This document shows positions 62,867 through 64,000 of a DNA stretch of 64,000 nt, in pieces (the stretch's first letter is position 1; each line of letters begins with the position of its first letter). The stretch is from Scenedesmus sp. ARA3 (lineage: Eukaryota > Chlorophyta > Chlorophyceae > Sphaeropleales > Scenedesmaceae), in assembly GCA_004335835.1 (NCBI GenBank), contig RWJK01001384.1, positions 124,001-188,000 of the forward strand. The letters are read 5' to 3'. A program made the translations under genes and the position numbers. A model generated the notes under the pieces. The model was not told the origin of the DNA and did not search any database. It saw only the letters and a list, made by a program, of their open reading frames with translations.

Positions 62867-62908
<42 letters not shown>

Positions 62909-63512
62909 ATAGCTCTGGCATGTATGGCTGCTGAACACACAACCTGACGGCAGCACAGCAAGTGTACAGCAGATGGCAACACTCGAAGTTTCGGATGAGG
63001 CAGCAGGACATTATTGTGCCACCACTGGTCAACAGCTGGGTCACAAGTGGATGCCTGCCAACCTCTACAGTTGCGCCGAGCAACACAACCCTATTGTGTC
63101 CTTCGCTCACAGACGCAACCATTGCTCATGCTCACAAGCTCACCTTGGTGACATGTTCACTGCTAATTGTGGTACTGCCGCTGCCGCTCCACTCAATCAC
63201 CACAAGAGTGCTGCTGTGCGGGCCACCACCACTTCCCTCTGCCCCGTGCTGCTGTAAAACTGCTACCTTGACATCTGCAACTGACGTTATAAGGCCTCCG
63301 CTGCGCTGCAAGCGAATGAACACAGCGTCCCTGGCCTTGGCACCCAGCCACTGCTCAGGCGTGCCTTGCTGTTCCTGCAAGCTGATGTGGAACGACGCCC
63401 TGCAGCTCAGGCGTGTGAGTTTAGGCCGCTTGCTGCTGGCTTGCTGGTCTTGCTCAGGCACTGGTGTGGGCTGCAGCCAGGCCTGTGTTGCTAGGAAGGT
63501 TGTGAACTCCAT
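61587..63512 (-). CDS. Protein of unknown function, five exons
   Basis: Exons 63512-63144, 62943-62681, 62561-62177, 61969-61837 and 61720-61587 join in phase to 427 residues. The N-terminal part (MEFTTFLATQAWLQPTPVPE, then SFHISLQEQQGTPEQWLGAK and LITSVADVKVAVLQQHGAEG) looks globular. Poly-Gln and poly-Ala runs follow, then KLEYITLVTPHVCLNFFAQH and EEAVEALAR, an Ala-rich helical region with MAQWLAGAACEANMMQLLLA, and a Cys-containing tail ending CNTDTVEAGALDDSVQCL. No family or motif is recognised. Exon 3 uses a GGTGGCAG acceptor chosen by phase, and exon 5 a GCATGCAAG acceptor; these two joins are the least certain. Confidence 0.55.
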
Positions 63513-64000
63513 CTTCAGCCTAGACTACGCCCAACCCTGCAGGAGCCCGGAGACAATGGTGAACAAAGTACACTGTCAGCAAAGCAAGGCCGTATAAGCA
63601 GAGACGGTCGGCTATGAGTGAGCGAGGCCTGGGGTACACTGAGCACTACAGTGACAAGTTGTGACAGGTGGTGCTCACCCTCCTGGCATAGCTCCTCCGC
63701 CCTTGCGCATCACTATTAACAAACGGTGTGTTGAGAGAGTATTGTAGACAGCTGCACAGGGCTGATCACGTCGCAAGGAGCCAAGCTGCAAACATGGCCC
63801 TGCGTCTGCTGCAGCAGGCCGTGACAGGTGTGGATTAGTGTTGATAGTGTGATATCTGTTTGTTTGCAGTTCTCTGGCAGGGCAGCAGCATGGCCCGCTT
63901 GCAGTGATCTGGAGCTTGGGAGCTCGAGAGCCAGCGCCAGCTGATGAAAATCACATTATAATACGTTTAGTACTTAGTGGTTTGCGTGCAAGTCACGTTG
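63513..64000. other. Upstream region of the unknown five-exon gene
   Basis: 488 bp to the window edge. No start codon context, TATA box or exon could be supported on either strand. It should hold the promoter of the gene beginning at 63512. Confidence 0.4.

Overview
This window reads as nuclear DNA of a green alga. The evidence is: multi-exon genes with GTGAGT/GTGCGC donors and CAG acceptors; TGTAA motifs (the chlorophyte poly(A) signal) downstream of several stop codons; very dense CAG/CTG triplet arrays giving Gln, Ala and Ser runs; and plant/algal-type protein families. A scenedesmacean (Sphaeropleales) source is my guess from overall texture. I see no prokaryotic operons, CRISPR arrays, rRNA or recognisable transposon genes. 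A 50-base run of N lies at 26721-26770.

Layout. (1) <1-6139, minus: 5' part of a giant Gln-rich coiled-coil protein. (2) 7706-11282, minus: calcineurin-like metallophosphoesterase, divergent from (3) 11812-14395, plus: TraB-family protein. (4) 15045-16413, plus: mTERF-like organelle protein, convergent with (5) 17200-19240, minus: ChaN/DUF399 protein. Gene 5 is divergent from (6) 19925-23473, plus: OTU deubiquitinase. (7) 25562-28386, plus: secreted pepsin-fold-like protein without the first catalytic Asp. (8) 29848-45656, plus: 26-exon SNF2 helicase with an internal C3HC4 RING (Rad5/HLTF-like). (9) about 46981-48844, plus: Gln-rich protein of unknown function. (10) 52597-60518, minus: 15-exon P2-type cation ATPase. 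(11) 61587-63512, minus: five-exon protein of unknown function. Exon models were built by hand. For genes 2-8, 10 and 11 every codon phase closes and the summed CDS length is a multiple of three. Gene 1 is phase-consistent through exon 8 but runs off the window. Gene 9 has an unresolved 5' end.

The genes do not form a pathway. Some share themes: DNA repair or ubiquitin (SNF2-RING, OTU), organelle biology (mTERF-like, ChaN, phosphoesterase) and ion transport (ATPase).

The most unusual feature is genomic. In at least four genes, on both strands, introns hold diverged tandem copies of the adjacent exon edge, with the splice donor or acceptor included. Copy-to-copy spacings cluster near 106-142 bp and 243-253 bp. 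In the helicase several copies differ from the exon only at synonymous positions while the attached intron sequence has diverged much further. This could be a set of selected alternative exons, a record of recombination between diverged alleles, or an assembly artefact from merged haplotypes. Each option is testable. A second theme is triplet polarity: on the coding strand exons carry CAG/GCA runs, while introns carry CTG runs that often form the 3' splice site.
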